Positions 30,057-42,655 of a DNA stretch of 64,000 bases are shown piece by piece. The stretch comes from Acidobacteriota bacterium (GTDB taxonomy: Bacteria; Acidobacteriota; Blastocatellia; Pyrinomonadales; Pyrinomonadaceae): the NCBI GenBank assembly GCA_019239425.1, contig JAFAZX010000016.1, positions 27,231 through 91,230 on the forward strand, in the 5' to 3' direction. Numbering within the stretch: the first letter of the stretch is position 1; each line of letters begins with the position of its first letter. The position numbers and the translations under genes are program-made. The notes under the pieces are model-generated. The model did not search any database and was not told where the DNA came from. It was given only the letters and a program-made list of their open reading frames with translations.

Positions 30057-32464
30057 TCGTATCTGAGAGCTACCATCGGGTCGACCTTCGTCGCCCTTCT
30101 TGCGGGGACGAGGCAGGCCAGGAGCGCCACCGCGGCGAGCAGCAGCGCGACGAGTATGTAAACGCCCGGGTCTGCGGCCGAGACTTCGTAGAGCAGCCCC
30201 GTCATCAAGCGCGTGAGCGCGAGGGCGCACGCCAGCCCGACGGCGAGACCCAACAGGGTGAGCAGCATGCCGTGGCGAACGACGAGCCGCACCACGTCGC
30301 GGCGCTGCGCGCCGAGCGCGACGCGCACGCCGATCTCGCGCGTGCGCTCCGTGACGGCGTAAGAGACGACGCCGTAGAGCCCCACGCCCGCGAGCAGCAG
30401 CGCGGCCACGGCGAAGCCCGCCATCAGGAACATCGACACGCGCCTGTAGGCGGTCGAGTCCGCCACGACCTTCCCCAACGTCTTCACGTCGTAGATGGGC
30501 AGTTCGCGGTCGAGCGCGCGCACCTCTTCGCGCACGGCGCCGACGAGCGACTCGGCCCCCGCGCCCCGCGCGCGCACGGTCAGGGAGAGTCCGCCCCACT
30601 CGGCGTCCTGCGCGTGCGGCACGTATATCTGCGGCGCGCCCGCGGTTTCGAGCGAGTCCGGCTTCGTGTCGCCGACGACGCCGACGATCTCGCGCTGAAA
30701 CTCCTCGTCGCGCCAGATGTGTATGCGCTTGCCGACGGGGTCTTCGCCCGGGAAGACTTTGCGCGCGAGCGACTCGTTGACGACGGCGACCTTCGCCGAG
30801 TCCGTCCGGTCGCGCTCGTCGAAGGCGCGCCCCGCGCGCAGGGGTATCCGCAGCGCGCGGAAGTACCCCGGCGTGACGACCGAGTAGGACGCGTCGATTG
30901 CCTCCTCCGGGGTCTCGGGCCGGCCCTCGCGGATGAGGCCGCGCCAGATGGAGTAGTCGCTGCCGCGGAGCGGGAGCTGGATGGTCGCGCCCGCCGACTC
31001 GACGCCGGGCAGAGACCTCACGCGCTCCAACAGCGTCGCGTAGAACTCGACCTTGCGCGCCGGCTCCTTGTAGCGCGCGCCCGGCAGCGAGACGCGCATC
31101 GTGATGACGCCCTCGGGGTCGAAGCCCGGGTCAACGGCTTGCAGCCGCCCGAAGCTCTTGACCAGAAGCCCCGCGCCCGCGAGCAGCAGGAGCGAGACGG
31201 CGACCTCCGCGACGACTAAGCCCGAGCGCATGCGGCTGCGCCCGCCGCCCGCGCCGCGCCCGCCCTCCTTCAGGGAGTCGTTGAGGTCGTAGCGCGAAGC
31301 CTGCCACGCGGGCGCGATCCCGAAGGCGACGCCCGTCAGGACGCTCGCCCCCGCCGCGAACAGGAGCACGCGCCAGTCGGCGGAAGTCTCCGCGAGCCGC
31401 GGCGTGCCCGCGGGCGCGAGCGCCACGAGCAGGTCGGTCAGCCACACGCTCAGCGCCGCGCCGAGCGCCCCGCCCGCGACGCCGAGCAGCACGCTCTCCG
31501 TCAACATCTGCCGCGCGATGCGCCAGCGCCCCGCGCCGAGCGCGAGCCGCAACGCGACCTCCCGGCGGCGGCCGGCCGCGCGCGCCAGCAGGAGGTTCGC
31601 CACGTTCGCGCACGCGATCAGCAGCAGCAGCCCGACGCCCGCGAGCAGCATGAAGAGCGTCGTCTTCAACTCCCCGACCAGCGCGTCCTTGAGCGGCTGG
31701 AGCCGCACGCCCCAGCCCACGTTCGTCACCGCGTAAGCTTCGGCGAGCCGCGCGGAGATCGCGTCCAACTCCGTCTGCGCCGCCGCGACCGCGACGCCCT
31801 CGCGCAGACGGCCGACGACGAAGAGGCTGCGGTTGTCGCGCGCCTCCTTCGCCAAGTCGAGCTGGAGCGGAACCCAGAGTTCCGAACGATACGGGAAGTC
31901 GAACCCGGCGGGCATGACGCCGACGACCTCGCGCTGGCGTCCGCCCAGGTCTATCGTGCGTCCGACGGCCGCGGGGTCTGCGCCGAAGCGCCTGACCCAG
32001 AGCGCGTGGCTGAGGACGACGACGGGCGCGCTCCCCGGCTTGTCGTCTTCGGGCAGGATCGCTCGGCCCCGCGCCGCGCCGACGCCCAACACGCGGAAGA
32101 AGTCCGGCTCGACGTAAGCGCCGGCCACGCGCTCGGGCTCGCCGCCGCCCGACAGGTTCGCGCTGCCCGGCGTGTAAATCGCGAGCGCCTCGAACGAGCG
32201 CGCCTGCGACCTCCAGTCCACGGCGTCGGGCGCGGACAGGTTGCTCTCCTTGATGCCCTTCGACGGGTTGACGCCCTCGAAAGCGATGACGCGCTCCGCG
32301 CCCGGGTACGGCAAGGGCCGGAGCAGCACCGCGTTGACCACCGAGAAGATCGCCGTGTTCGCCCCCACCCCCAGCGCCAGCACCGCCAGCGCCACCAGAC
32401 TGAACCCCGGCCGCTTCGCCAACACCCTCAGACCAAAACGCACGTCCTGCCACAGTGTTCTCAT
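30053..32464 (-). CDS. ADOP-family permease 2, 803 aa
   Basis: This complete ADOP permease starts MRTLWQDVRFGLRVLAKRPG with [17 protein letters not shown] after it. The first periplasmic domain has PDAVDWRSQ. Coupling motifs are REVALRLALGAGRWR (about 300) and [16 protein letters not shown] (about 708). The second periplasmic domain has VFPGEDPVGKRI, followed by the unusual word HIWRDEEF. It ends VDPMVALRYE. Translation probably uses the 15-nt SD leader 1 nt upstream. Heptamer hairpins flank it on both sides. Confidence 0.93.
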   Translation of the reverse strand: MRTLWQDVRFGLRVLAKRPGFSLVALAVLALGVGANTAIFSVVNAVLLRPLPYPGAERVIAFEGVNPSKGIKESNLSAPDAVDWRSQARSFEALAIYTPGSANLSGGGEPERVAGAYVEPDFFRVLGVGAARGRAILPEDDKPGSAPVVVLSHALWVRRFGADPAAVGRTIDLGGRQREVVGVMPAGFDFPYRSELWVPLQLDLAKEARDNRSLFVVGRLREGVAVAAAQTELDAISARLAEAYAVTNVGWGVRLQPLKDALVGELKTTLFMLLAGVGLLLLIACANVANLLLARAAGRRREVALRLALGAGRWRIARQMLTESVLLGVAGGALGAALSVWLTDLLVALAPAGTPRLAETSADWRVLLFAAGASVLTGVAFGIAPAWQASRYDLNDSLKEGGRGAGGGRSRMRSGLVVAEVAVSLLLLAGAGLLVKSFGRLQAVDPGFDPEGVITMRVSLPGARYKEPARKVEFYATLLERVRSLPGVESAGATIQLPLRGSDYSIWRGLIREGRPETPEEAIDASYSVVTPGYFRALRIPLRAGRAFDERDRTDSAKVAVVNESLARKVFPGEDPVGKRIHIWRDEEFQREIVGVVGDTKPDSLETAGAPQIYVPHAQDAEWGGLSLTVRARGAGAESLVGAVREEVRALDRELPIYDVKTLGKVVADSTAYRRVSMFLMAGFAVAALLLAGVGLYGVVSYAVTERTREIGVRVALGAQRRDVVRLVVRHGMLLTLLGLAVGLACALALTRLMTGLLYEVSAADPGVYILVALLLAAVALLACLVPARRATKVDPMVALRYE

Positions 32465-32465
32465 A

Positions 32466-32480
32466 GCTCACTCCGTTCGC
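32466..32480 (-). promoter_or_regulatory. Conserved SD leader, ADOP 2
   Basis: GCGAACGGAGTGAGC, 1 nt before the ATG at 32464. Confidence 0.8.
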
Positions 32481-32481
32481 A

Positions 32482-32565
32482 GGTGATAAGTGATGAGTGA
32501 TAAGTGATAAGAGAAGATAAGGCCCGTCTGTTCTCTCTTATCACTTATCACTCATCACCTATCAC
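32482..32565. repeat. GTGATAA heptamer hairpin, ADOP 3/2
   Basis: Arms 32482-32514 and 32534-32565 pair with about one mismatch around a 19-nt loop. The ADOP 3 stop (32562-32564) is inside the right arm. Confidence 0.94.
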
Positions 32566-35000
32566 TCGTATCTCAAAGCGACCATCGGATCGACCTTCGT
32601 CGCCCTGCGCGCCGGGACGAGACAGGCGAGCACCGCGACGACGGCGAGTAAGAGTGCGACCGACACGTAGACCGCCGGGTCGGCGGCCGAGACGTTGAAG
32701 AGCAGGCCCGAGATGAGGCGCGTCAGCGCGAGCGCGCCCAGGGAGCCGAGCGCGATGCCGCCGAGCGCGAGCAGCAGGCCGTGGCCGAGGACGAGCCGGA
32801 GCACGTCCCCGCCCCGCGCGCCGAGCGCGACGCGCAACGCGATCTCGTGCGTGCGCTGCGCGACGCCGTAGGAGACGACGCCGTAGATGCCGACGAGCGC
32901 GAGCAGCAGCGCGACGCACGCGAAGACGCCCGTCAGGTAGGCCGGGTAGCGCCGCACGAAGGTCGCGCGCGAACCCGCGACCATCTGCTCCAGAGTCTGC
33001 ACCGCGTAGACTGGCACTTCCGGGTCGAGCGCGTTCACCTCGCCCCGCACGGCGGGCGCGAGCGCCAGAGGGTCGGGCGCGTCCGTGCGCAGGACGAGCG
33101 CGGCGGAGTCGAAGTAGGAGTCCTGCCACGCGGGGAAGTAGACGACGGGCGTGGTGCGCGCGTCGAGGGTCGTCACCTTCTCGTCGCCGACGATGCCGAC
33201 GATCTCGAACTGCGTGTCGCCCGTGAACTTGAACGTCACGCGGCGGCCGACGGGGTCTTCGCCGGGGAAGACCCGCTCGGCGTAGGTCTGGTTGATGAGA
33301 AGGACGGGCGGCGCCTTCGCGTCGTCGCGCTCGGCGAAAGGCCGGCCCGCGACGAGGGGCACGCCCAGCACCTCGAAGTAGTTGGGGCTGACCGTGCGCA
33401 GGTGCGCCTCGGTCAGCTCCGAGGCAGGCGTCGAGCGCCCGACGACCTGCGGCGAGCCCGTCCCGCCGTCGCCCGCGAGCGGCAGGTTGCTCGTCAGCGC
33501 GGCGCCGCGCACGCCCGGCACCGCGGAGACGCGCCGCAGAGTCTCCTCGTAGAAGCGCACGGCCTTGTCGCCCTCGGGGTAACGCGCGGGCGGGATCGCG
33601 ACCCGCATCGTCAGGAGGCCGCGCGTGTCGAAGCCCGGGTCGACGCGGAGCATCAAGACGAGGCTCTTCATCAGAAGCCCCGCGCCGACGAGCAGGACGA
33701 GCGCGAGCGCGACCTCCGTCACGACGAGCAGGTCGCGCAGCCGCCGGCTCCCGCGCGAGACGTTGCCGCGGCCGCCCTCCCGCAGGGCGACTTGCAAGTC
33801 CGCGCGCGAGGCCGAGAGGGCCGGCGTCAGCCCGAAGAGCACGCCCGTCAGCAGCGAGAGCGCGCAGGCGAAGAGCGTCACGTCGCGGTTGAGCGAGAGG
33901 CTTTGCAGGTAGGGCATCTGCGCGAGCTGCGCCGCCGGTATCGCCGCGACCAAAAGGTCAACGCCCCACAGCGCGAGCACCAGCCCGGCCGCGCCGCCCG
34001 CGAGCGCGAGCAGCACGCTCTCCGTCAGGAGCTGCCGCACGACGCGCCAGCGCGACGCGCCGAGTGCGGCGCGGATGGCGACCTCCCTCTGCCGCGCGGT
34101 CGAGCGCGCGAGCATCAGGTTCGCGACGTTCGTGCAGGCGATGAGCAGCACGAACCCGACCGCGCCGAGCAGCACGAAGAGGGCGGGCCGCACCGGCCCG
34201 ACGAACTCATCCCGCAGAGGAACCGCGCGCAGGGTGACCCCCTCGTGCGCGCCCGGGTCGTCGCGCTCGATGCGCGCGGCGACAGTCGCCAGACGCGCCT
34301 GCGCCGCTTCGAGGGTCGCGCCGTCCCTGAGCCTCCCGACGACCTTGACCCAGTGCTGGTAGCGGCGCGCGGCGACGTCGGCCGGCGGCCTGAGCGACAT
34401 CCAGACCTCGGCGTCGTTGAGCGGCGCGAAGTTGAACTCCGCCGGCAGCACGCCGACGACCGTGTAAGCCTGCCCGTCGAGCGTGACCTCGCGCCCGACC
34501 GCTTCGGCCTTGCCGCCGAAGCGGCGCTGCCAGAAGCCGTGGCTCAAGACCACGACGGGCTTGCCCTCGACCCCGTCCTCGCCCCCGACGAAGGTGCGCC
34601 CCGCGGCGGCCTTCACGCCGAGCACGTCGAAGAAGTTCGCCGTCACGGCCGCGCCGCGCGTGCGCGTGGCCTCGCCCGCGTCCGTGAGGGTGACCGGACG
34701 CCTCACGTAACCGGCCAGCCCCTCGAAGACCTCCGCCCCCTGCGCGCGCCAGTCGAGGAGGTCGGGGTACGAAGCCTCGCGCTGCTCGAAGTCGCGGCTG
34801 CGCTTCGACTCCCAGAGGTGCACGAGACGTTCCGGCTCCTTGTAAGGGAGCGACCGCAGCAGCGCCGCGTCGATGACCGAGAAGATGGCCGTGTTCGCCC
34901 CGATGCCGAGGGCGAGCGTCAGCACCACCACGGCCGTGAACCCCGGCCTCTGCCACAGCACGCGCAGCCCGTAACGAACGTCTTGCAGCAACATTCTCAT
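32562..35000 (-). CDS. ADOP-family permease 3, 812 aa
   Basis: The protein starts MRMLLQDVRYGLRVLWQRPG after GAGGAG (6-nt spacing), without the 15-nt leader. The first periplasmic domain has PDLLDWRAQ. Coupling motifs are [15 protein letters not shown] (about 304) and [16 protein letters not shown] (about 717); the second has an Ala where most copies have Gly. The second periplasmic domain has VFPGEDPVGRRV and then FKFTGDTQF. It ends VDPMVALRYE, with the stop in the heptamer arm. The gap to ADOP 4 contains a different palindrome. Confidence 0.93.
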   Translation of the reverse strand: MRMLLQDVRYGLRVLWQRPGFTAVVVLTLALGIGANTAIFSVIDAALLRSLPYKEPERLVHLWESKRSRDFEQREASYPDLLDWRAQGAEVFEGLAGYVRRPVTLTDAGEATRTRGAAVTANFFDVLGVKAAAGRTFVGGEDGVEGKPVVVLSHGFWQRRFGGKAEAVGREVTLDGQAYTVVGVLPAEFNFAPLNDAEVWMSLRPPADVAARRYQHWVKVVGRLRDGATLEAAQARLATVAARIERDDPGAHEGVTLRAVPLRDEFVGPVRPALFVLLGAVGFVLLIACTNVANLMLARSTARQREVAIRAALGASRWRVVRQLLTESVLLALAGGAAGLVLALWGVDLLVAAIPAAQLAQMPYLQSLSLNRDVTLFACALSLLTGVLFGLTPALSASRADLQVALREGGRGNVSRGSRRLRDLLVVTEVALALVLLVGAGLLMKSLVLMLRVDPGFDTRGLLTMRVAIPPARYPEGDKAVRFYEETLRRVSAVPGVRGAALTSNLPLAGDGGTGSPQVVGRSTPASELTEAHLRTVSPNYFEVLGVPLVAGRPFAERDDAKAPPVLLINQTYAERVFPGEDPVGRRVTFKFTGDTQFEIVGIVGDEKVTTLDARTTPVVYFPAWQDSYFDSAALVLRTDAPDPLALAPAVRGEVNALDPEVPVYAVQTLEQMVAGSRATFVRRYPAYLTGVFACVALLLALVGIYGVVSYGVAQRTHEIALRVALGARGGDVLRLVLGHGLLLALGGIALGSLGALALTRLISGLLFNVSAADPAVYVSVALLLAVVAVLACLVPARRATKVDPMVALRYE

Positions 35001-35014
35001 CGCTTCTCCTCGCC

Positions 35015-35148
35015 GGGAGCGCGGGCATCCTTGCCCGCAAGCGCGCTTCAGCGCGCTGACCGTCTCCCTCTTTTCCTCAACGTTGAGACTGAAAGCTTCT
35101 CTGCCTTCGCGCTCTCGCGCTCATGCGGGCAGGGATGCCCGCGCTCCC
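35015..35148. repeat. GGGAGCGCGGGCATCC palindrome, copy 1
   Basis: Arms 35015-35038 and 35125-35148 pair over 24 bp with one mismatch. The interior includes GCGCGCTGACCGTCT and the palindrome CTCAACGTTGAG (35078-35089). The whole layout recurs at 60198-60333, so it is a dispersed element of about 135 bp with no coding capacity. Confidence 0.92.
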
Positions 35149-35162
35149 AGCAACAGCCGGCC

Positions 35163-37604
<2,442 letters not shown>

Positions 37605-37606
37605 AT

Positions 37607-37621
37607 GCTCACTCCGTTCGC
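37607..37621 (-). promoter_or_regulatory. Conserved SD leader, ADOP 4
   Basis: GCGAACGGAGTGAGC, 2 nt before the ATG at 37604. Confidence 0.8.
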
Positions 37622-37622
37622 A

Positions 37623-37696
37623 GGTGTTGGGTGTTGGGTGCTGGGTGTTGGGGAAATCGGTTTTTAACCAACACCCAGCACCCAGCACCCAACACC
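37623..37696. repeat. GGGTGTT/GGGTGCT heptamer hairpin, ADOP 5/4
   Basis: Arms 37623-37651 and 37668-37696 pair over 29 bp with one mismatch; loop 16 nt. This heptamer lacks stop codons. The ADOP 5 stop lies 2 bp outside the arm. Confidence 0.94.
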
Positions 37697-37698
37697 CG

Positions 37699-40170
37699 TC
37701 ATTCGTATCTGAGTGCGACCATCGGGTCGACCTTCGTCGCGCGGCGCGCGGGGACGTAGCAGGCGAGCAGGGCCACGGCCGCGAGGAGCAGCGCGAGGCC
37801 GCCGTAGGTCAGCGGGTCGGTCGCCTCGACGCCGAAGAGGAGGCCGCGCAGCAGTCGCGTCAGCGCGAGCGCGACGGCGAGTCCCGCCCCGAGTCCGAAG
37901 AGCGTGAGCCGCATCCCCTGCCCGAAGACCCAGCGCAGGATGGCTCCGCGGCTCGCGCCGAGCGCGAGGCGGATCCCTATCTCGCGCGTCCGCTGGCTCA
38001 CCGAGTAGGCCACCACGCCGTAGATGCCTATCCCTGCGAGCAGCAGCGCGAGCACGCCGAAGCCGCCCACGACCTGCAGGGCGAAGCGGCGCTGCGCCAG
38101 GGAGGCCGCGACCACCTCCTCCATCGTCCGCTCGCCGAAGACGGGCAGGTTCGGGTCTACCGTCTGCACCTCGCGCCTGAGCGCCTGCGTCAAGCTCTTC
38201 GGGTCGCCCTCGGCCTTCAGGTAGACGGCCATCGAGTAGCCGACGTTCTGGAACATGGACAGGTAGAGGTGCGGCTGGTCGGGCTGGTCGAAGCCTTCGG
38301 TCTTGACGTTGCCGACGACGCCGACCACCGTCACCCACGGCGCCTTCGAGCCGCGCCCGCCCTGCTTGAAGCGGCGGCCGACCGGGTCTGCGTCCGGCCA
38401 GAAGCGGCGCGCCGCCGCCTCGTCCACGAGCGCCACGGGCTGCCCCTCGAGCGTGTCCGAGTCGGTGAAGAAGCGGCCGCGCACGAGCGGCGTGCCGAGC
38501 GCGCGGAAGTAGTCTGGGGTCACCGCGGCCCCCTGCGCGGTCGGCTGCTCGGCGTCGGAGTCTGCGCGCTCCTCGATGGTGAACTGGCCCGTGAAGTGCG
38601 GGCCGAGGAGCGGGACGCTGTTGCCCGAGGCGACGGCCGCGTACTGCACGCCCGGCAGCGCCTGCGCGCGGCGCAGGACTTCGCGCACGAAGGCCGCGCG
38701 CCTGGCGGGCTGGCGGTAAGGGTCTTGCTCCGGGTTGTTCGGCACCGGCAGCCAGATGCGCGCCAACAGGACTTTGTGTGGGTCGAAGCCCGCGTCCACT
38801 TTCAGCAGACGTTCGAAGCTCCGCAGCAGGAGCCCCGCCGCGATCATCAGCACGAGCGAGAGCGCGATCTCGGTCACGACGAGCGCGCCGCGGAAGCGCT
38901 GCCCGCGCGCGCCCGCGCCCGCGCCCTTCCCGCCCTCCTTCAAGCTCAAGGTCAGGTCTGGGCGCGAAGCCTGTAGCGCCGGGACGAGTCCGAAGAGCAG
39001 GCCGGTCAACAAAGAGACCGCGAAGACGAAGAGGAGCACGCCGCCGTCGAAGCCGACTTCGTGCAGGCGCGGGATGTCCGCGGGCACGACGCGGACGAGC
39101 ACGTCCAAAAGCCACACGACCGCGAGCAGCGCGACCGCGCCGCCCAGGAGTGAGAGCAGAAGGCTCTCCGTCAAGAGCTGCATCACGAGCCTGCGCCGCG
39201 CCGCGCCGAGCGCGAGGCGAATCGCCATCTCCCTCTGCCGCGCCGTGGAGCGCGCCAGCAAAAGGTTCGCGATGTTCACGCAGCCGATGAGCAGCACCAG
39301 GCCGACCGCGCCGAGCAGAACGAGGAGCGTCGCGCGCGCGCCGCCGACCAGGTTCTCGTGCGCGGGCAGAAGGCGCACGGCCCAGCCCGCCTCCGTCGGG
39401 TATTCATTCGGGAACTGTCCGCGCAGACGCGAGACGAGGGAGTCGACGCGCGACTGCGCCTGCCGGACGTTGACGCCCGGCTTGAGGCGCGCGATGGCGC
39501 CGGGCAGCATCCGCACGTTGCGCGGAGGGTTGTTGAAGGGGTTGCCGACGAAGCCCGCGTTGGCCCACATCTCCACGTCGTTGCGCAAAGTCTGCCCCGG
39601 GTGGCGGAAGCCCTGCGGCATGACGCCGATGACGGTGTAGGCGTCCGTGTCGGCGTAGATGCGCCGGCCGAGGACTGCGGGGTCGGCCCCGAACATGCGT
39701 CGCCAGAGTCCGTCGCTGATGACCACGCCCTCCGCGAAGCCTTCGGCGTAGTCCTTCGGCCCGAAGACTCGGCCGAGGCGCGCGCTCGCGCCGAGCAGCG
39801 TGAAGTAGTTCGCGCTGACGGCCAGCAGCTCGACCCGCTCGGGGCGGTCGGAGCCGGTGAGGTTCGCGTCCACCGGCCAGACGCCCGCGACCTCTTCGAA
39901 CACATCCGTGCTCTGCTGCAAGTCCTTCAGCTCGGGGACGGACATCCCGACGTTCTCCATCTGCCTCCCCGCCAGGTCGTCGCGCACGAGCACGAGCTGT
40001 TCCGGCTGCGGGAAAGGCAGGGGGCGCAGGAGCACCGCGTCCACCACGCTGAAGATGGCCGTGTTCGCCCCGATGCCGAGCGCGAGCGTCAGCACGACAA
40101 CGGCCGTGAACCCCGGATTCTTCCACAGCATCCGCAGCCCGTAACGAACGTCTTGCAGCAGCGTTGTCAT
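37699..40170 (-). CDS. ADOP-family permease 5, 823 aa
   Basis: ATG 40170 has GGAGGAG at good spacing, so it is preferred over the GTG at 40173. The N-terminus is [20 protein letters not shown]. The DWR-AQ word is replaced by ELKDLQQST. Coupling motifs are REMAIRLALGAARRR (about 312) and REIGIRLALGASRGAI (about 727). The second periplasmic domain reads FWPDADPVGRRF and is followed by the Gly/Lys stretch KQGGRGSKAPW. The start lies only 16 bp after the ADOP 6 stop, with no palindrome between, so the two are probably translated from one message. Confidence 0.93.
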   Translation of the reverse strand: MTTLLQDVRYGLRMLWKNPGFTAVVVLTLALGIGANTAIFSVVDAVLLRPLPFPQPEQLVLVRDDLAGRQMENVGMSVPELKDLQQSTDVFEEVAGVWPVDANLTGSDRPERVELLAVSANYFTLLGASARLGRVFGPKDYAEGFAEGVVISDGLWRRMFGADPAVLGRRIYADTDAYTVIGVMPQGFRHPGQTLRNDVEMWANAGFVGNPFNNPPRNVRMLPGAIARLKPGVNVRQAQSRVDSLVSRLRGQFPNEYPTEAGWAVRLLPAHENLVGGARATLLVLLGAVGLVLLIGCVNIANLLLARSTARQREMAIRLALGAARRRLVMQLLTESLLLSLLGGAVALLAVVWLLDVLVRVVPADIPRLHEVGFDGGVLLFVFAVSLLTGLLFGLVPALQASRPDLTLSLKEGGKGAGAGARGQRFRGALVVTEIALSLVLMIAAGLLLRSFERLLKVDAGFDPHKVLLARIWLPVPNNPEQDPYRQPARRAAFVREVLRRAQALPGVQYAAVASGNSVPLLGPHFTGQFTIEERADSDAEQPTAQGAAVTPDYFRALGTPLVRGRFFTDSDTLEGQPVALVDEAAARRFWPDADPVGRRFKQGGRGSKAPWVTVVGVVGNVKTEGFDQPDQPHLYLSMFQNVGYSMAVYLKAEGDPKSLTQALRREVQTVDPNLPVFGERTMEEVVAASLAQRRFALQVVGGFGVLALLLAGIGIYGVVAYSVSQRTREIGIRLALGASRGAILRWVFGQGMRLTLFGLGAGLAVALALTRLLRGLLFGVEATDPLTYGGLALLLAAVALLACYVPARRATKVDPMVALRYE

Positions 40171-40186
40171 CACTTCTCCTCCGACC

Positions 40187-42589
40187 TTACTCGTACTTCA
40201 AGGCCACCATCGGGTCGACCTTCGTCGCGCGGCGCGCGGGAAGGAGGCAGGCGAGGAACGTGACGATGGCGATTAAGAGCGCGACCGCGGCGAAGGTCGT
40301 CTTGTCCGTGGCCGTCACGCCGAAGAGCAGGCTCGACAGCACGCGCGTCAGCCCGTAGGCCGCGAGGAGTCCGACCGCGATGCCCGCGAGCGCGAGCGCC
40401 ATCCCCTGCCCGATGACCATCTTCAGGATGTCGGCCGCCCCCGCGCCCAGAGCCATGCGGATGCCGATCTCGTGCGTCCGGTGCGTGACGGAGTAGGCGA
40501 TGACGCCGTAGATGCCGACGCCCGCCAGCAGCAGGGCCACGCCCGCGAAGACCGCCAGCAGGAGCGTGCGGAAGCGCTGCTGCGCGACCGACCCCGACAC
40601 GACCTCTTCCATCGTCCTCAAGGCCGAGACGGGCTGCTCCCTGTCGACGGCCGCCACCTCGCCGCGCACGGCCGAAGCCAGCGCGCGCGGGTCGGCGGAG
40701 TTGGTGCGCACGACGAGGTTGGTGCTGCCGACGCGCAGGGTCGGGACGTACATCATCTGGTACACGTCGCCTTCGAGCGAGCGGTGGCGCACGTCGCCGA
40801 CGACCCCGACGATCTCGAACTCCTCCGGCTCGCCGAAGCCCAGGACGAGATGTTTGCCGAGCGGGTCTTCGCCGGGGAAGAACTCGCGCGCCAGCGTCTC
40901 GTTGATGGCGATCACCTTCGCGTCGCCCGCGGTCTCCTGCTCCGTGAAGCCGCGCCCCCGCAGCACGGGGATGCGCATCGCGCGGAAGTAGTCCTGGTTG
41001 ACGCGGCGGAAGTCCGCGGTGACCTTCTGGTCGGCCGTCTGCGGCGGGCGATCCGCCACGTAGAAGTACGTGTCGTTGGGCTGGCCGCTCAAGGGGAGTT
41101 CGGTGACGAGCCCCGCGGCCTCGACGCCGGGCAGTGCGGCGACGCGCCTCTGCAGCTCGCCGAAGAAGCTTGCGGCCTGCTCCGGCTTGGCGTAGCGTGC
41201 GCGCGCGAGGTCTATCCGCACGGTCAGGATGTTCGAAGGGTCGAAGCCCGGGTTGACGTGCCGCAGGCCGACGAAGCTCTTGACGAGCAGCCCGGCACCG
41301 GTCAGGAGCGTCAGCGCCAAAGCTATCTCGGAGACGACCAGCGCCGCGCGCACGCGACCGCGCCCCGGCCCGGAGGTGCCGCGCCCCGCGTCCTTGAGCA
41401 CCTCGTTCAAGTCCGGCCTCGACGCGCGCAGCGCGGGCAGGAGTCCGAAGGCGAGCCCCGTCAAGACCGACAGCGCCGCCGTGAAGAGGAGCACGCGGCC
41501 GTCGACACCGATCTCGCGCGTGCGCGGGATGTCGCCCGCGCCGAGCGCGGCCAGCGCGTCCACGCCCCACGCCGCCAGCAGCAGCCCCGCCGCGCCGCCC
41601 GCCACAGCCAACAGCAAGCTCTCCGTCAACTGCTGCCGCGCGACGCGCCAGCGGCTCGCGCCGAGCGCCGTGCGCAGCGCCAGCTCCCGACGCCGCGACG
41701 CCGCGCGCGCCAGCATCAGGTTCGAGACGTTGGCGCACGCGATCAAAAGCACGAAGCCGACCGCCCCGAGCAGAACCCAGAGCGAAGTCCTGACGCTACC
41801 GACCAACTGCTCCTGCAACGGGATGAGGTTCAGGTTCCAGCGTTCGTTCGAGTCCGGGTACTGCTCTTCGAGGCGGCGCGCGATGAGGTCGGTCTCGGCC
41901 CGCGCCTGCTCAAGCGTGACGCCCTCTTTCAGGAGGCCGATGGGGCGCAGGAAGTGCGCCTTGCGCACCTTCATCTCGGGGTCGCTGAAGTCGAGCGGCA
42001 CCCAGAGTTCCGCGCCGGCCGGGTACTGGAACTCCGGCGGCGCGACGCCGACGACCGTCACGCCCTTCCCGTCGAGCGTCAAAGTCTTCCCGACGACCGA
42101 CGGGTCGCCGCCGAAGCGCCGCTTCCAGAGTCCGTCGCTGAGGACGGCGACGGGCGCGGGGCCAGCGCGCTCCTCGTCGGCCCCGAAGACGCGCCCGAGC
42201 GCGGGCTCCACGCCGAAGGCGCGGAAGTAGTTGGCCGTCACGAGCGAGCCGGTCAGACGCTCCGGCTCGCCCGCGCCCGTGAGGTTGACCGGGTACGGCA
42301 CGGAGGTCGAGGCGGCGAACTCCTCGAAGACCGTGTTCTGCGCGCGGTAGTCCAGATAGTCGGGCGGCGAGACGCTCGCGCGGTTAGTCCCGCCGCGGAC
42401 GTTGCCGGCCACCCAGACCAGGCGCTCGGCGTTGCGGTACGGCAGCGACTTGAGGAGCACCGCGTTGACGACCGAGAAGATAGCCGTGTTCGCGCCGATG
42501 CCTAAAGCCAGTGTCAGCACGACGACCGCCGTGAACCCCGGACTCTTCCAGAGCACCCGGTAGGCGAACCGCAAGTCTTGAAGCAGCAT
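40187..42589 (-). CDS. ADOP-family permease 6, 800 aa
   Basis: I chose ATG 42589 (MLLQDLRFAYRVLWKSPG), preceded by GAGGAG, over an in-frame start at 42628 that would translate upstream palindrome. The first periplasmic domain has DYLDYRAQN. Coupling motifs are [15 protein letters not shown] (about 300) and [16 protein letters not shown] (about 704). The second periplasmic domain has [12 protein letters not shown]. It is the only copy ending ALKYE instead of ALRYE, and it uses TAA. The short gap to ADOP 5 suggests coupling. Confidence 0.93.
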   Translation of the reverse strand: MLLQDLRFAYRVLWKSPGFTAVVVLTLALGIGANTAIFSVVNAVLLKSLPYRNAERLVWVAGNVRGGTNRASVSPPDYLDYRAQNTVFEEFAASTSVPYPVNLTGAGEPERLTGSLVTANYFRAFGVEPALGRVFGADEERAGPAPVAVLSDGLWKRRFGGDPSVVGKTLTLDGKGVTVVGVAPPEFQYPAGAELWVPLDFSDPEMKVRKAHFLRPIGLLKEGVTLEQARAETDLIARRLEEQYPDSNERWNLNLIPLQEQLVGSVRTSLWVLLGAVGFVLLIACANVSNLMLARAASRRRELALRTALGASRWRVARQQLTESLLLAVAGGAAGLLLAAWGVDALAALGAGDIPRTREIGVDGRVLLFTAALSVLTGLAFGLLPALRASRPDLNEVLKDAGRGTSGPGRGRVRAALVVSEIALALTLLTGAGLLVKSFVGLRHVNPGFDPSNILTVRIDLARARYAKPEQAASFFGELQRRVAALPGVEAAGLVTELPLSGQPNDTYFYVADRPPQTADQKVTADFRRVNQDYFRAMRIPVLRGRGFTEQETAGDAKVIAINETLAREFFPGEDPLGKHLVLGFGEPEEFEIVGVVGDVRHRSLEGDVYQMMYVPTLRVGSTNLVVRTNSADPRALASAVRGEVAAVDREQPVSALRTMEEVVSGSVAQQRFRTLLLAVFAGVALLLAGVGIYGVIAYSVTHRTHEIGIRMALGAGAADILKMVIGQGMALALAGIAVGLLAAYGLTRVLSSLLFGVTATDKTTFAAVALLIAIVTFLACLLPARRATKVDPMVALKYE

Positions 42590-42615
42590 CGTTATCACTC
42601 CTCTTCCACGCAGCC

Positions 42616-42653
42616 GGGTCAGAACCACCCGCGGTGGCGGGCGGTTCCGACCC
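42616..42653. repeat. GGTCAGAACCACCCGC palindrome, copy 1
   Basis: Arms 42616-42632 and 42637-42653 pair with two mismatches around a 4-nt loop. It is related to the longer palindrome at 47547-47637. Confidence 0.85.
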
Positions 42654-42655
42654 GC